A stretch of DNA of 64,000 bases, taken from assembly GCA_047974375.1 (NCBI GenBank), contig JBKECF010000029.1, forward strand, positions 16,235 through 80,234, in the 5' to 3' direction. The position numbers and the translations under genes were made by a program. Positions 54,715 through 62,891 of this stretch are shown here, one piece after another. The notes under the pieces are model-generated. The model ran no database searches and had not been told where the DNA came from. It saw only the letters and a program-made list of their open reading frames with translations. The stretch's first letter is position 1, and every line of letters starts with the position of its first letter. The DNA comes from JBKECF01 sp047974375. GTDB taxonomy: Bacteria; Bacillota; Clostridia; Lachnospirales; CAMZNU01.

Positions 54715-55950
54715 ATGGGAGATAACAAACATAGGGATCATGCAATAAATAGTGTTCCTGAAAGTGAGAAGCGTAATTGGAAAAAAATGTTATTTATATG
54801 GCTAGGATGGGTATTTGCAACATCAAATTTAATGGCTGGTGGTATTGCTGGAAGTGGTTTGCCCCTTAAGCAAGCTCTTTTAGCTATATTTATTGGTAGT
54901 TTTATTCTGGCAATAGTTGGTACTTTGCAAAGTGTAACTGCTGCAAGAACTGGACTTAGCACATATGTATTGTGCAGGTATTCTTTTGGTTACAAAGGTT
55001 CAGATATAATATCAGCGGTATTTTCTTTAATATTTGTTGCATGGTTTGGAGTAGGGTGTAATATGGCAGCAGAAGCAGCCCATGCAATTATACCGATTAA
55101 TGTACGTATTTTAGCTTTAATTTTTTCATGTCTTATGTTAACTACAGCTTTATTTGGTATAAAAGGTTTGGAGTTTTTAAGTAGAATATCTGTACCTTTT
55201 GTTATAGTTGTCTGTATATGGGGGCTGTTTATAGTTCTACGAGATACAAATTTTGCTGAACTAGCGGCAAAAGAACCGGCAGAACCTATGACTTTTGCCA
55301 GTGTTACAGTTGCAGTTATAGGGGCTTGGATATCTGGTGCTATTGTTTCGCCAGATATTGCAAGGTATGCAAAAAGTGAAAAGGATGCGGTTATTTCTGC
55401 AGGTTTGGCCTTTGTAATAGGGAATAGTATTTTAATGTGGGTTGGAGCGATTTTTGCTATTGCAGTTGGCGAGTGGAATCTAATTAAAGTTTTTACAGGT
55501 TTAGGATTAGGTGTAGTAGCCTTTGTATTTTTAATAGCTGTACAGTGGACTACTAGTGACAAGGATTTATATTCAGCATCATTAGGTCTTGCTAATGTAC
55601 TGAAAAAAGATGATAAGTTTAAAATAACTCTTGCCCTTGGAGGCGTTGGTGTTTTATTAGCAACAGCAGGAATATATGAATATTTTATTAGTTATTTGTC
55701 TTTTTTAGGAGTATTGCTTCCGCCTGTGGCTGGTGTTTCTATAGTAGATGCATATTTCTTTAGAGAAAAATACAATAAGGCTCCAGACACAATTACAGTA
55801 AAATATTCTACTCCAGCTTTTATATCGTGGGGTGTTGGTATACTAGTAGGAATTATTGTAGATTTTGGGTCTTCAGCAATTAACGCACTAATAATATCAG
55901 GTATAGTTTATTTTATCTTGAATAAATTTATGTTACAAAAAACAGAATAA
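54715..55950 (+). CDS. codB: NCS1-family cytosine/purine permease (CodB-like)
   Basis: A 411-residue, twelve-helix proton or sodium symporter for a nucleobase. FIWLGWVFATSNLMAGGIAG covers the first unwound helix of the LeuT-type fold, and IARYAKSEKDAVIS the Asn/Asp-region of helix 6. Intact paralogue of the preceding broken gene; even the 5' flanks share an ATTATTTATTATTT stretch. Own ribosome site ACGGAGG; strong terminator after. Probably imports the substrate of the deaminase gene upstream. Cytosine, guanine or an allantoin/hydantoin-like compound are all possible in this family. Confidence 0.85.
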   Translation: MGDNKHRDHAINSVPESEKRNWKKMLFIWLGWVFATSNLMAGGIAGSGLPLKQALLAIFIGSFILAIVGTLQSVTAARTGLSTYVLCRYSFGYKGSDIISAVFSLIFVAWFGVGCNMAAEAAHAIIPINVRILALIFSCLMLTTALFGIKGLEFLSRISVPFVIVVCIWGLFIVLRDTNFAELAAKEPAEPMTFASVTVAVIGAWISGAIVSPDIARYAKSEKDAVISAGLAFVIGNSILMWVGAIFAIAVGEWNLIKVFTGLGLGVVAFVFLIAVQWTTSDKDLYSASLGLANVLKKDDKFKITLALGGVGVLLATAGIYEYFISYLSFLGVLLPPVAGVSIVDAYFFREKYNKAPDTITVKYSTPAFISWGVGILVGIIVDFGSSAINALIISGIVYFILNKFMLQKTE

Positions 55951-55951
55951 G

Positions 55952-55992
55952 AAAAAGCCGAAAATTTGCTAATAAAATTTTCGGCTTTTTTT
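55952..55992 (+). terminator. Terminator of the permease gene
   Basis: AAAAAGCCGAAAATTT (55952-55967) pairs with 55975-55990, 16 bp perfect, with trailing T-run. Confidence 0.88.
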
Positions 55993-56062
55993 GTGAAAGA
56001 TTTTAAAAAAATTTGTGATATAATATGTATATAATTTTACGGCAAAAAAGGGAGGTTTTATT

Positions 56063-57007
56063 TTGGATGAAAAATTGTATACGCCACAGGAAGTATCGGA
56101 TATATTGAAGATTAAAAAAACTACTGTTTATGAAATGATAAAAAAAGGTACAATAGATGCAGTTAAAATAGGTAAGCATATAAGAGTTTCTGAGTCTAAC
56201 TTAAATGCTTTTCTTGGTATGAGCAACGGGGGTAGTAGTGGAAATAATGCTGTTGTTGCCCCTTTACATGACCATATAAATGATTTTCCGCATATTATGA
56301 ACAATTCTGGAAATATAGTTGTTTGTGGTCAAGACGTTGTTTTAGATGTGCTTTGCTCTGCAACAGGTTCAGCCATTAACAATAATTGTTTTTTGCGTTC
56401 TTATTTAGGAAGTACCAATGGATTAATTGCTTTATACAATAGAGAGGTAAGTGTAACAGCGTGCCATCTTTGGGATAGGGAAAGTGATTTATATAATCTG
56501 CCCTTTGTAAATGCGTTATTGCCTGGTGTAGGGGTAAGTATCTACCATCTTTTTAATAGGCCGGTATGTATATATGTTCAAAAGGGTAATCCTAAAAATA
56601 TAACATCTATTAAAGATTTTGCTAGAAGTAATGTTTGTATTGTAAATAGAGAATTGGGAAGTGGCATAAGGGTTTTAGTAGATTCTCTTTTACAAGAATA
56701 TGAAATTTCAACAGATGCAATTAAAGGCTATAATAAAATAATAAATTCACACCTTGCTGCTGCCTCTGCTGTTTCTAGAGGGGATGCAGATTGTGCTATT
56801 GGAATGGAAAATGCTTCCTATCAATTTGCTAACATAGAAACAATATTCCTTAGAAATGAGCAGTACGATTTAGTAATAAGAAAAGATGATGAAAAAAGAT
56901 TTGAACTTGTTAATTTGGTGAATGTTCTTAAATCAGAAAAATTCAAAGAATCCGTCAATTCCATGGGTTGCTATGATACTAAAAATATGGGTGTAAAACT
57001 AAAATAA
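56063..57007 (+). CDS. HTH (excisionase/MerR-like) regulator fused to a periplasmic-binding-like domain
   Basis: 314 residues. Residues 1-55 are an excisionase-type winged HTH (YTPQEVSDILKIKKTTVYEM, KIGKHIRVSESNLNAFL). After a Gly/Ser linker, residues about 75-310 form a PBP-like domain of the kind found behind ModE-like HTH (FNRPVCIYVQKGNP, NRELGSGIRVLVDSLL, GDADCAIGMENA). No signal or membrane segment: a one-component cytosolic sensor. The start is TTG 56063, 7 nt after GGAGG; the nearby ATG is out of frame. Such proteins in other genomes sit beside molybdate or purine/xanthine genes; here it follows the nucleobase permeases. Ligand inferred, not shown. Confidence 0.75.
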   Translation: MDEKLYTPQEVSDILKIKKTTVYEMIKKGTIDAVKIGKHIRVSESNLNAFLGMSNGGSSGNNAVVAPLHDHINDFPHIMNNSGNIVVCGQDVVLDVLCSATGSAINNNCFLRSYLGSTNGLIALYNREVSVTACHLWDRESDLYNLPFVNALLPGVGVSIYHLFNRPVCIYVQKGNPKNITSIKDFARSNVCIVNRELGSGIRVLVDSLLQEYEISTDAIKGYNKIINSHLAAASAVSRGDADCAIGMENASYQFANIETIFLRNEQYDLVIRKDDEKRFELVNLVNVLKSEKFKESVNSMGCYDTKNMGVKLK

Positions 57008-57012
57008 GTTAA

Positions 57013-57260
57013 TAGACCTTTCCGTTAGTGGGGGCTTGTAGCCACCACTGAACGGTGAATTTGATCGCATAACCGAGTTGGTTGCAGACTTGGTTGCATA
57101 GTCGAGCAGGAAGTATCACTTCTGACAAGACAAGTGCGTAGCATTTAGTTTTTGTGAAACAAAAATTCAGAGTAAAACAGCAATGAACAGCTGCTAAACA
57201 CACAGTGTTTGGTTTTGCCGAAAGCAAAATTTAGATGCCAGCATTGAGGTGGGGGTCTAG
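57013..57260. repeat. Structured G-rich repeat element, copy A (possible IS200/IS605-type end or ncRNA)
   Basis: About 245 bp distinctly richer in G+C than its flanks, bounded by TAGACC (57013) and GGTCTA (57254-57259). It is packed with hairpins: CCGTTAGTGG/CCACTGAACGG (57022-57055), GAAGT/ACTTC, TTTTTGT/ACAAAAA, CTAAACAC/GTGTTTGG and TTTTGC/GCAAAA with a CGAAA loop, and it ends in GAGGTGGGGGTCTAGTTC. The start block recurs at 62778 and 63825. G-rich 3' hairpins of this type are seen at right ends of IS200/IS605 TnpB elements, which encode guide RNAs, but no tnpB is present. The opposite-strand 72-codon frame has no family match and is rejected. Confidence 0.5.
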
Positions 57261-57298
57261 TTCTTACCGATTAAAATAAAAGAAATAATTTACAATTA

Positions 57299-57316
57299 TT
57301 TTTTTTTTTTTTTTTT
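57299..57316. repeat. Poly-T tract of 18, at the front of the amidase gene
   Basis: Eighteen consecutive T run straight into TTGACA (57315-57320), a -35-like box, about 90 bp before the next start codon. Slippage here could change expression. I see no good -10 at 16-18 nt (AAAGTA is the only candidate). Confidence 0.6.
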
Positions 57317-57404
57317 GACATAATCCAGATGGGAATGAAAGTAAGGGGGTTTATGGTTATGGGTAAGTACGGCGTACTGCCTTTTTAAACTAGGAGGAGT
57401 AATT

Positions 57405-58309
57405 ATGAGGAAAATAAAAGGTGCATTTTTATTTGCATTTGTTTCTTTAAGCATAGTTAATATGGTTAAGGCTAGCAATCTTACCATAGAAGAAAAAGCG
57501 GCTTATGAATTGTATTTGAAAGATATTGAACATGAAAACCTATTAAAGGAAGAGGCTCTGAAAAAATCCAAGGTATATGGAGGTGAACTATCCACGGAAA
57601 AAGATGAAATGGATATTGCATACGAAAATATGCTTATACGAGAGAACTACATTGTGGATTTAGTATTTCGATTATTGAAACAGGAAACAAGCTTTGAGGA
57701 ATGGGAATATAATCTTGATTATCTTATAAATAACTATGAGTATATAAGTAAACAAGAAGATGTGAATATGAAATATGTTAATATTTATATTGAAGACTAT
57801 GAAAATTTAAGGTATACAAAGGATTGGCCAGATGAAAAAAAGGTGATACTAAAATAGATATTCGTAGTGCCTATAGCAGACGAAAAGCTGTAGATTACGC
57901 TTATTTATATTGTTATGACTATAATCCTAATTACCCTGATTGGGGTGCTGATTATGGTGGTGATTGTGCAAATTTTGTTTCCCAAGCGATATTTGCTGGA
58001 GGGAAAGGTATGTATGGTTCTGACTCTACTAATACGGGTACAGCATGGGGTGAAAATTGGTTTTCTTACGGTAAATCCACTAGTACAACTAAAGTTTCTC
58101 CTTCTTGGAGAGGGACCAATGCGTTTAAAACATACTGGCAAAAAAATGCAGAAAAGTATAAAAAATTCACGTCTTATTCAAAGTATGCATATCATACATT
58201 AATTATAGTATCTTATGAAGATGGTCTTATTTGTGCACAACATACAGGGAGTAATGATGCAATGAAGTTGAAGAACTATAATGGAGATTGTATAATTTAC
58301 AATATGTAG
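57405..58309 (+). pseudogene. Secreted amidase-domain (Amidase_6-like) gene split by a -1 frameshift
   Basis: AGGAGGAG precedes ATG 57405. Frame 0 encodes a signal peptide (MRKIKGAFLFAFVSLSIVNM) and a 130-residue helical, acidic region, stopping at TAG 57855-57857. The -1 frame continues without a break from 57842 to TAG 58309 and encodes a complete putative amidase domain: RRKAVDYAYLY, GGDCANFVSQAIFAGG with the catalytic-type Cys, then YAYHTLIIVS and CAQHTGSNDA with His residues. The frames meet exactly at A-AAA-AAG (57836-57842), the classical bacterial -1 slip site, with AAAGGA 12 nt upstream. So it is either a one-base loss in an A8 tract or a programmed frameshift. The domain is common in Clostridia as an exported, wall- or spore-related amidase. 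Confidence 0.75.
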
Positions 58310-58398
58310 TCAAAAATGCAATTGTAAATTTTTAGCTCACCTAGATTAGGCTTTTAAATTATTTTAGGGATGAGTTTTTCAAAATTTAAAAAAATAAC

Positions 58399-58426
58399 TT
58401 GACAATTGAATTTTATTAACTATAAT
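58399..58426 (+). promoter_or_regulatory. Promoter of the met operon
   Basis: TTGACA (58399-58404), 16-nt spacer, TATAAT (58421-58426). Full consensus boxes; start expected near 58433, at the front of the T-box leader. Confidence 0.8.
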
Positions 58427-58432
58427 TGTTTT

Positions 58433-58703
58433 TAAGATAATAATTTTTAAAGAAGCGTTGATAAGAAGAGTAAGTGGTTCTTTTATTTTACAGAAAGCCT
58501 AGGGTTGATGAAAATAGGCAGATAAAATTCTACTGAAGATGGTCTTTGAGTTGTATACCTGAGCTATATGTTAGGGTATAACGGGTGCTCCCGTTATAGA
58601 GCTAGAATATTTTGTATTTGAAAAGAGGTTGTTTTTATAAACAACGAATTAAGGTGGTACCACGTGGATAATCCTCGTCCTTTTATAGGACGGGGTTTTT
58701 TTG
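58433..58703 (+). promoter_or_regulatory. T-box leader, probably sensing tRNA(Met)
   Basis: A 270-nt leader. AAGGTGGTACCACG (58651-58664) is the T-box sequence that pairs with the uncharged tRNA 3' end. Directly after it CCTCGTCC (58673-58680) and GGACGGGG (58688-58695) plus seven T form the terminator. Upstream, AGAGTAA and a long stem I are visible; on its 3' side TGAAG-ATG-GTC (58537-58547) fits a specifier loop with codon ATG. Low charged Met-tRNA would allow antitermination into metNIQ. Specifier choice is by eye. Confidence 0.85.
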
Positions 58704-58723
58704 TATTTAAAAAGGATGAATTT

Positions 58724-59737
58724 ATGATTACAATAAAAAATCTAAAAAAAACATATATAACTGACCAAACTAATGTTGAAGCATTAAAGGATATTAATTT
58801 AAGCATAAATGAAGGTGAAATATACGGAGTTATAGGCTTAAGTGGCGCCGGAAAATCTTCTTTAGTTAGGTGTATAAATTTACTTGAAAGACCTACATCT
58901 GGAGAGATTGTAGTAGATGGAATAAATTTAGCAAACAGTACAAAAGATTCCTTGCGAGAAGAAAGAAAAAAAATAGGAATGGTTTTTCAACATTTCAATT
59001 TGCTATCTAGTAAAACAGTTTACGACAATATAGCTTTTCCGATGAAAGTAAGTAAATTTCCATCAAGTGAAATTCATAAAAAAGTAACGGAATTGTTGGA
59101 TATAGTAGGTCTTTCAGATAAAGCGAAGTCCTATCCAGCACAGCTTTCAGGTGGTCAAAAACAAAGGGTAGGCATAGCTAGGGCGTTAGCTGCAAACCCG
59201 AAAGTTATAATGTGTGACGAAGCTACCTCAGCATTAGATCCAACAACAACGGAGCAAATTTTAGAACTTTTAAAAAAGGTAAATAAAGAATTTAAAATCA
59301 CTATAATAATAATTACTCATGAAATGGATGTAATTAAAAAAGTTTGCAATAGAGTAGCTATAATGGAAGATGGATACATTATAGAAGAGGGTACAGTAAA
59401 AGACTTACTTATACAACCAGAAACAAGTACAGCAAAGAAGTTTTTTAATAAGGTTAACATGAGCAGTAACAATCTAGCCTATCAAAGAGCTAAGGATAAA
59501 GATGGAATAATAATAAATGCTATTTTTGTAGGTGATAAGTCTACAGACCCATTTATAAGTGATATGGTTAAAAAGTACAATGTTGATGCTAGTATTCTTT
59601 TAGGTAACATACAGGAAAAGGACCATGAGCTAATTGGTAATTTAGTGTTAAAGCTAAAAGGTGAAGCTACAGAAGTTGAAAATGCAATTGAATTTTTAAG
59701 GAATTCCGGTGTACTTGTGGAGGTAGAAAATGATTGA
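58724..59737 (+). CDS. metN: Methionine ABC transporter ATPase MetN
   Basis: 337 residues. Walker A GLSGAGKSS, signature LSGGQKQRVGIARAL, Walker B VIMCDEATSALDP, then a C-terminal NIL domain (about 265-337) that binds methionine and slows uptake when internal methionine is high. The frame opens inside the T-box terminator at 58664; ATG 58724 with AAAGGATG spacing is the true start. Overlaps metI by 8 bp. Confidence 0.95.
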   Translation: MITIKNLKKTYITDQTNVEALKDINLSINEGEIYGVIGLSGAGKSSLVRCINLLERPTSGEIVVDGINLANSTKDSLREERKKIGMVFQHFNLLSSKTVYDNIAFPMKVSKFPSSEIHKKVTELLDIVGLSDKAKSYPAQLSGGQKQRVGIARALAANPKVIMCDEATSALDPTTTEQILELLKKVNKEFKITIIIITHEMDVIKKVCNRVAIMEDGYIIEEGTVKDLLIQPETSTAKKFFNKVNMSSNNLAYQRAKDKDGIIINAIFVGDKSTDPFISDMVKKYNVDASILLGNIQEKDHELIGNLVLKLKGEATEVENAIEFLRNSGVLVEVEND

Positions 59738-60428
59738 TTTTGAGATTTTTAGTAAGGTTATAATGCCTGCATTTTATGATACGGTTTATATGGTTTTTTG
59801 GTCAAGTGTTTTTTCTGTAATATTAGGAACTATTTTGGGCATAATAATTTATGTAACAGATAAAGGCTCTATTATGGAACAAATGTCTATAAATAAAATA
59901 TTAAATATAATTGTAAACATAGGAAGAAGTATACCCTTTGTTATTTTAATAGTAGCATTAATTCCCCTTACAAAGCTAATTATAGGTACATCCATAGGAA
60001 GAGAATCTGCAGTTGTGCCTTTAACTATTGCGGCTATTCCATTTGTAGCAAGGGTAATAGACAATGCAATAAAGGAGCTAGACAAAGGAGTAATAGAAGC
60101 AGCAATTTCCTTTGGGGCGACAAATAGAGAGATTATTTTTAAAGTTTTGTTGCCAGAATCGGCGTCAGCAATAGTAAATGCAATTACCCTTACAGTAATA
60201 AATATAATAGGTTACTCAGCTATGGCAGGTACAGTAGGTGCAGGTGGTTTAGGAGATGTGGCTATTAGATATGGTTACCAGCGATATCAATTTGATATCT
60301 TAATATATACTATTATAATAATTGTTTTAATGGTTTTAATAGTTCAATCAGTCGGTAACATTTTGGCAGATGTTTTAAACAAAAAAGATTTTTCAAGTAA
60401 AAAATTTATATTTAAAAGCAGACGTTAA
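59730..60428 (+). CDS. metI: Methionine ABC transporter permease MetI
   Basis: 232 residues, five helices. EAAISFGATNREIIFKVLLPE is the coupling motif facing MetN. AMAGTVGAGGLGDVAIRYGYQR is characteristic of MetI. Homodimer in the membrane. Start ATGATTGA overlaps the metN stop. Confidence 0.95.
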   Translation: MIDFEIFSKVIMPAFYDTVYMVFWSSVFSVILGTILGIIIYVTDKGSIMEQMSINKILNIIVNIGRSIPFVILIVALIPLTKLIIGTSIGRESAVVPLTIAAIPFVARVIDNAIKELDKGVIEAAISFGATNREIIFKVLLPESASAIVNAITLTVINIIGYSAMAGTVGAGGLGDVAIRYGYQRYQFDILIYTIIIIVLMVLIVQSVGNILADVLNKKDFSSKKFIFKSRR

Positions 60429-60465
60429 ATAGATATACAAGTATTTTTACTTTTATATAAATTGT

Positions 60466-60519
60466 GCAATTCCCAATAACTTTAGATATACATAGCTAAG
60501 TTATGTAAAATGGGATTGC
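60466..60519 (+). repeat. Palindromic element between metI and metQ
   Basis: GCAATTCCCA (60466-60475) pairs with TGGGATTGC (60511-60519), inner ATAACTTTAG pairs with CTAAGTTAT, giving a long hairpin with no T-run. The outer arms resemble the AGCAATTCC/GGAATTGCT pair at 40264-40310, so it may be a small interspersed palindrome or an mRNA processing site. Confidence 0.45.
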
Positions 60520-60561
60520 TATAACATTATAAGGCGAAGCCTATTTTGAAAGGAAGATAAT

Positions 60562-61446
60562 ATGAAAAAATTAGTTAGAAGTATTTTAGCATTAACAATT
60601 GGAGCAACTTTTTTTGTGGGTTGTGGTACTAAAGCACCAGAGGAAACACAGGATCCAGTACAAAGTGAAGTAACTGAAGATAGTGGAAGTACAGAAAATT
60701 CAGAAGGCTCAGAGGTGAGTAGTGACCTAGTTGAATTAACAATAGGAGCAACGGCTGTGCCTCATGGCGAAATATTAGATTATGTAAAAGCTGATTTACT
60801 AACACAGGGTATAGACCTGCAAGTAGTAGAATTTAGCGAATATGCAATAATAAATCCCTCAACAACAGATGGTTCATTAGACGGAAACTTTTTTCAACAC
60901 ACACCATTTTTAGATGATTACAATGAGAATACAGGTTCAGATTTAGCAATAATTGGACCAGTACACATTGAGCCTTTAGGCGTATATTCTGAAACTCTAA
61001 CAGAAATAAGCTCATTGATAGAAGGTAGTAAAGTAGCAATACCAAATGATGCAACAAATGAAAGTAGAGCATTAAAATTATTAGCCGATAGTGGATTAAT
61101 AACTTTAGACCCAGATAAAAAAGAGGGCTTAACACCTATAGATATAGTTGATAACTCATTAAATTTAGAATTTATTGAATTAGAGGCAGCTCAATTACCA
61201 AGAAATTTAACAGAGGTGGACATTGCTGTTATAAATACAAATTTTGCAGTAGAGGCAGGACTAAATCCAATGGAGGATGCATTAGTTATAGAAAGCAGCG
61301 ATTCACCATATGCTAATATTTTAGTTGCAAACCAAGAGAATGCAGACAATGAGGCAATGGCAAAACTTTATAAGGCACTTACAAGTGAGGCTGTACGTGA
61401 GTTTTTAGTATCTGAATATAACGGAGCTATTGTACCAGCATTTTAG
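60562..61446 (+). CDS. metQ: Methionine-binding lipoprotein MetQ
   Basis: 294 residues, NlpA family. Lipobox FVGC (Cys21), a Glu/Ser-rich linker, then LTIGATAVPHGEILDYVK and GNFFQHTPFLDDYN, which line the methionine pocket. D- or L-methionine. Lies 133 bp after metI behind a hairpin, with AAAGGAAG as ribosome site. Confidence 0.93.
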   Translation: MKKLVRSILALTIGATFFVGCGTKAPEETQDPVQSEVTEDSGSTENSEGSEVSSDLVELTIGATAVPHGEILDYVKADLLTQGIDLQVVEFSEYAIINPSTTDGSLDGNFFQHTPFLDDYNENTGSDLAIIGPVHIEPLGVYSETLTEISSLIEGSKVAIPNDATNESRALKLLADSGLITLDPDKKEGLTPIDIVDNSLNLEFIELEAAQLPRNLTEVDIAVINTNFAVEAGLNPMEDALVIESSDSPYANILVANQENADNEAMAKLYKALTSEAVREFLVSEYNGAIVPAF

Positions 61447-61506
61447 AAATGTTTTGAAGTGAGTCAATAAATTTGTAACCAATAAATTTGAGAGAGGAGC
61501 AATATA

Positions 61507-62772
61507 ATGAGGAACGAAACTATATGTGTACGAGGTACATACAAACCCAAAGATGGAGAACCAGCAATTTTACCTATAAATCAGTCGACTACATATGTTT
61601 ACGAAGATGGGGATTATTTAGCTGACTTATTTTCTCTTAAAGAAGTAGGGCATATATATAGTAGGATTACCAACCCTACAGTGGCAGAGCTAGAGGGTAA
61701 GGTTAATATGCTTGAAGGCGGAGTAGGTGCTTTATCTGCAGCTACAGGCCATGCTGCAATGATAAATGCAGTTTTAAATTTATGTCAACAAGGCGACCAT
61801 ATTGTTTCATCAAATAGCATATATGGCGGTGTTTTCAATATATTGTCCCATACTCTTCCAAAGTTTGGAATAACTACAACTTTTGTAGACCAAGAGGCGA
61901 GTGAAGATGAAATAAAAAAAGCTTTTAAAGAAAATACGAAATTGCTATTTGCAGAAACGGTATCAAACCCAACAGTTCGAGTGTTAGATATGAAAAAATT
62001 TAGCAAAATTGCCAAAGACATGGATGTGCCATTTGTAGTTGATAATACATTGCTTACGGCTTATTTATACAAACCTTTTGAACATGGTGCAGATATATCT
62101 GTATATTCTGGTTCGAAATATTATGATGGACATGGGTCGTCTTTAGCTGGCTTTGTTGTAGACAGTGGCAAGTATAATTATGATAATGGGAAGTTTCCAG
62201 CTTTAGTTGAACCAGACCTTTCTTATCACGGCTTAAGTTATGTAAAAGACTTAGGAGAAGCAGCATATATTACAAAGGCTAGAGTTCAATTCACTAGAGA
62301 TTTTGGTAACTTATTAAATCCGTTTAATGCATTTTTAATTCACATGAATATGGAAACTCTTCATTTAAGAATGGAGCGACATAGTGAAAATGCATTGAAG
62401 CTTGCTAAGTTTTTAGAAACTCATCCTAAAGTAGAAAAAGTAAATTACTGTCTACTTGAAAGCAGTGTAGATTATAATAGGGCAAAGGAGCTAGGCATTA
62501 CTGGAGCAGGTGGAATTCTTTCCTTTAATATAAAAGGGGAGAATGTGGCAAAAAAATTCACTTCTTCCTTGGAATTAGCAACATTATTTACACACTTAGG
62601 AGATTTAAGAACGAGTATAATACATCCGGCATCTACAACTCATTCCCAACTTTCTAAAGAGGATTTAATAAAAGGTGGGGTAGATGAGAGTTTATTACGT
62701 GTATCCGTAGGATTAGAGAATATAGATGATATAATAGACGATTTTAAAAAGGCTCTTGATAAAGTCAAGTAA
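61507..62772 (+). CDS. metY: O-acetylhomoserine sulfhydrylase (Cys/Met metabolism PLP enzyme)
   Basis: 421 residues of the trans-sulfuration family. YSRITNPTVAELE binds PLP phosphate, Lys204 in SGSKYYDGHG forms the Schiff base (the usual S-x-T-K reads S-G-S-K), and SVGLENIDDIIDDF is the C-terminal signature. Length over 400 and the SRITNPT form favour O-acetylhomoserine sulfhydrylase over cystathionine enzymes; methionine gamma-lyase remains possible. The next gene makes O-acetylhomoserine, which supports MetY: direct sulfhydrylation to homocysteine. Confidence 0.85.
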   Translation: MRNETICVRGTYKPKDGEPAILPINQSTTYVYEDGDYLADLFSLKEVGHIYSRITNPTVAELEGKVNMLEGGVGALSAATGHAAMINAVLNLCQQGDHIVSSNSIYGGVFNILSHTLPKFGITTTFVDQEASEDEIKKAFKENTKLLFAETVSNPTVRVLDMKKFSKIAKDMDVPFVVDNTLLTAYLYKPFEHGADISVYSGSKYYDGHGSSLAGFVVDSGKYNYDNGKFPALVEPDLSYHGLSYVKDLGEAAYITKARVQFTRDFGNLLNPFNAFLIHMNMETLHLRMERHSENALKLAKFLETHPKVEKVNYCLLESSVDYNRAKELGITGAGGILSFNIKGENVAKKFTSSLELATLFTHLGDLRTSIIHPASTTHSQLSKEDLIKGGVDESLLRVSVGLENIDDIIDDFKKALDKVK

Positions 62773-62777
62773 AATCT

Positions 62778-62852
62778 GTCAGCGGGGAGTAACTCTCATT
62801 GAACGACGAATAAGATAGACCCACCACCTCCATAGTGTGGAAGTAGTGGGTC
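62778..62852. repeat. Structured repeat, copy B, between metY and metA
   Basis: GTCAGCGGGGAGTAACTCTC then TTGAACGACGAATAAGAT matches the start block of the 57013 element. It is followed by a long hairpin GACCCACCACCTCCA (62818-62832) with TGGAAGTAGTGGGTC (62838-62852), comparable to the reverse of copy A's end (AGACCCCCACCTC). The hairpin lacks a T-run but could act as a weak terminator ahead of metA. Confidence 0.55.
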
Positions 62853-62891
62853 AAATTTTAAATGATAAATTAAAATGGAATTGAGGACAAT

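Noticed and set aside
57009..57227. 72-codon minus-strand frame in the repeat element
   Set aside because: No ribosome site, Cys-rich nonsense-like composition, and the DNA is explained by hairpins that recur elsewhere without this frame.
57871..57893. Stem CTATAGC/GCTGTAG as frameshift stimulator
   Set aside because: It begins 28 nt after the slip site, much further than the 5-9 nt usual for such stems, so it was not used as evidence.
58664..58723. MetN start at 58664
   Set aside because: That stretch is the T-box sequence and terminator; MetN homology begins at 58724.
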